Source: Phytoactinopolyspora endophytica
Lineage (GTDB): Bacteria; Actinomycetota; Actinomycetes; Jiangellales; Jiangellaceae
Assembly: GCF_004138495.1 (NCBI RefSeq)
Contig: NZ_ML142857.1
Location: 163,231-168,822 of the forward strand
Length of the DNA: 5,592 bases
Direction: 5' to 3'
Position numbers and translations under genes: made by a program
The notes under the pieces: generated by a model
Seen by the model: only the letters and a program-made list of their open reading frames with translations
Database searches by the model: none
Told to the model about the DNA's origin: nothing
In this document: positions 4,892-5,592 of the stretch, piece after piece
Position numbering within the stretch: the first letter of the stretch is position 1
How the letters are laid out: every line of letters starts with the position of its first letter

Positions 4892-5592
4892 TGGCTCGCC
4901 CACAGCAGCCCTCTCTTGATGATCACGTTCACGGCCGGTTCGGTCAGCACGTCGACACGGTGTCCGGGCGTCGCCACGAAGACCCGCCCCTGACCCCAGC
5001 GACGCGTCCACACGGCGGGCGACGTGACCTCCCGGTGCCAGGGATCCCATGGCCGAGCCTTCTGGGTCGTGGTGGCCAGGACGTCGTTGTAGTCGTCGCT
5101 GAGCACCCAGTACTGCTCGGTCACCAGGTCGAAGTCCGGCAGTCCCCTGGTGATCGGGTGGTCCGCCGCGGACGGCAGCATGTTGACCGTGTGGGGCACG
5201 TAATTGTCAGCTTGTTCCCCGGACCGCTCATCCGGGTGCTTTCCAGGATGACAGGCGAACTGTCCGCCAATGAGGTGCAGATAGTCCGAGTTGCTCCGGT
5301 AGGAGTCGGCGATACCGCCGTGCCACCCGGCCAGCCCGGTACCCGCCTCGACCGCCGCGCGAAGGCCGTTGACCTCATCCGGCTCGATGGTGTTCATCGT
5401 GTTGCACTGCATGACGAGGTCCACCTCGCTCATGTACTGGCCGTCGGCGTACGGCTTGGGCGAGTCATGCACGTCGACCTCGAACCCGTTCGTTTCCAGG
5501 AACGGGATGAACAGGTCGGTCGCCTCGACCGGCTGGTGACCGTCCCAGCCGCCGCGGACGACCAGAGCACGACGACGGGTGCGAGAGTCGAA
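4888..5592 (-). CDS. ThuA-like domain protein (trehalose utilisation family), 5' end outside window
   Basis: Glutamine-amidotransferase-like fold of the ThuA family, often found beside Gfo/Idh oxidoreductases in carbohydrate loci; the biochemical role is poorly defined. The frame is open to the window edge, giving 234 visible residues against a usual 215-260, so probably only a few N-terminal residues are missing. No ATG occurs in the first 40 visible codons. The GTG at 5472 is not the start, because the conserved first strand and turn, RRALVVRGGWDGHQP, lie before it at visible residues 7-21. Further landmarks are LAGWHGG (87-93) at the nucleophile-elbow position, HPITRGLPDF in the middle, and a PGH motif followed by the usual LLWA helix at the C-terminus. 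The equivalent of the amidotransferase cysteine is Trp90 or His91, as in other ThuA proteins, so glutaminase activity is not expected. No signal peptide is visible in the present part. Confidence 0.9.
   Translation of the reverse strand, partial: FDSRTRRRALVVRGGWDGHQPVEATDLFIPFLETNGFEVDVHDSPKPYADGQYMSEVDLVMQCNTMNTIEPDEVNGLRAAVEAGTGLAGWHGGIADSYRSNSDYLHLIGGQFACHPGKHPDERSGEQADNYVPHTVNMLPSAADHPITRGLPDFDLVTEQYWVLSDDYNDVLATTTQKARPWDPWHREVTSPAVWTRRWGQGRVFVATPGHRVDVLTEPAVNVIIKRGLLWASQ

Noticed and set aside
4181..4993. 270-codon plus-strand frame opposite the Gfo/Idh gene
   Set aside because: Shadow frame; the minus strand has the Rossmann and EKP motifs.
4892..5050. 53-residue N-terminal extension of the Gfo/Idh frame
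   Set aside because: It lies wholly inside the ThuA gene and precedes the normal N-terminal Rossmann strand; the ATGA overlap at 4888-4891 gives a proper start.
1..5592. CRISPR array, tRNA/rRNA, insertion sequence, phage or defence genes
   Set aside because: No regular repeats, terminal inverted repeats, transposase or recombinase motifs, or tRNA-like folds were seen; all sizeable stretches are explained by metabolic and regulatory genes.

Overview
The window comes from a high-GC actinomycete. The DNA is GC-rich, genuine frames have strongly GC-biased third codon positions, GTG starts are common, Shine-Dalgarno sequences are of the GGAGG/GAGGGGAG type, and the best terminator hairpin has no U-tract. 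Genus cannot be decided from the sequence. All six recognisable genes lie on the minus strand, so the biological reading order is from high to low coordinates. The long plus-strand reading frames are shadows of these genes.

Upstream block (5592 to 2942): a ThuA-like protein cut by the window edge overlaps by 4 nt (ATGA) a Gfo/Idh/MocA-family NAD(P)-dependent oxidoreductase. About 60 nt later comes an IclR-family transcriptional regulator. A strong 13-bp-arm hairpin at 2877-2910 closes this unit.

Control region (2729-2941, 213 bp): besides the terminator it holds a candidate promoter and a cluster of dyad symmetries. The best is GTTTC-N8-GAAAC with CTAG at its centre, overlapping the predicted -10 box. 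A second AAACaGTTT element, a perfect CCCATCtGATGGG palindrome and an ACCGAT/ATCGGT pair lie nearby. Its position, just downstream of iclR and just upstream of the next operon, makes it the obvious target of the local IclR protein.

Downstream block (2728 to 1): a class III PLP aminotransferase related to glutamate-1-semialdehyde aminomutase (HemL) is followed by a 275-bp gap with a possible 34-codon ORF. Then come a classical short-chain dehydrogenase/reductase and the N-terminal third or less of an N-acyl-D-amino-acid deacylase (D-aminoacylase) that runs off the window.

Taken together this looks like a regulated accessory catabolic locus. A deacylase that frees an amino compound, a PLP enzyme that moves or removes the amino group, and an SDR that handles the carbonyl/alcohol form a plausible short pathway. 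The ThuA/Gfo-Idh pair usually belongs to sugar or sugar-derivative metabolism. The substrate cannot be read from the sequence, and linking both blocks into one pathway is inference. I see no phage, transposon, CRISPR, RNA gene or defence system. The most interesting points are the operator cluster and a HemL-like enzyme that appears to lack the glutamate of true HemL at the C-terminal FEA motif.
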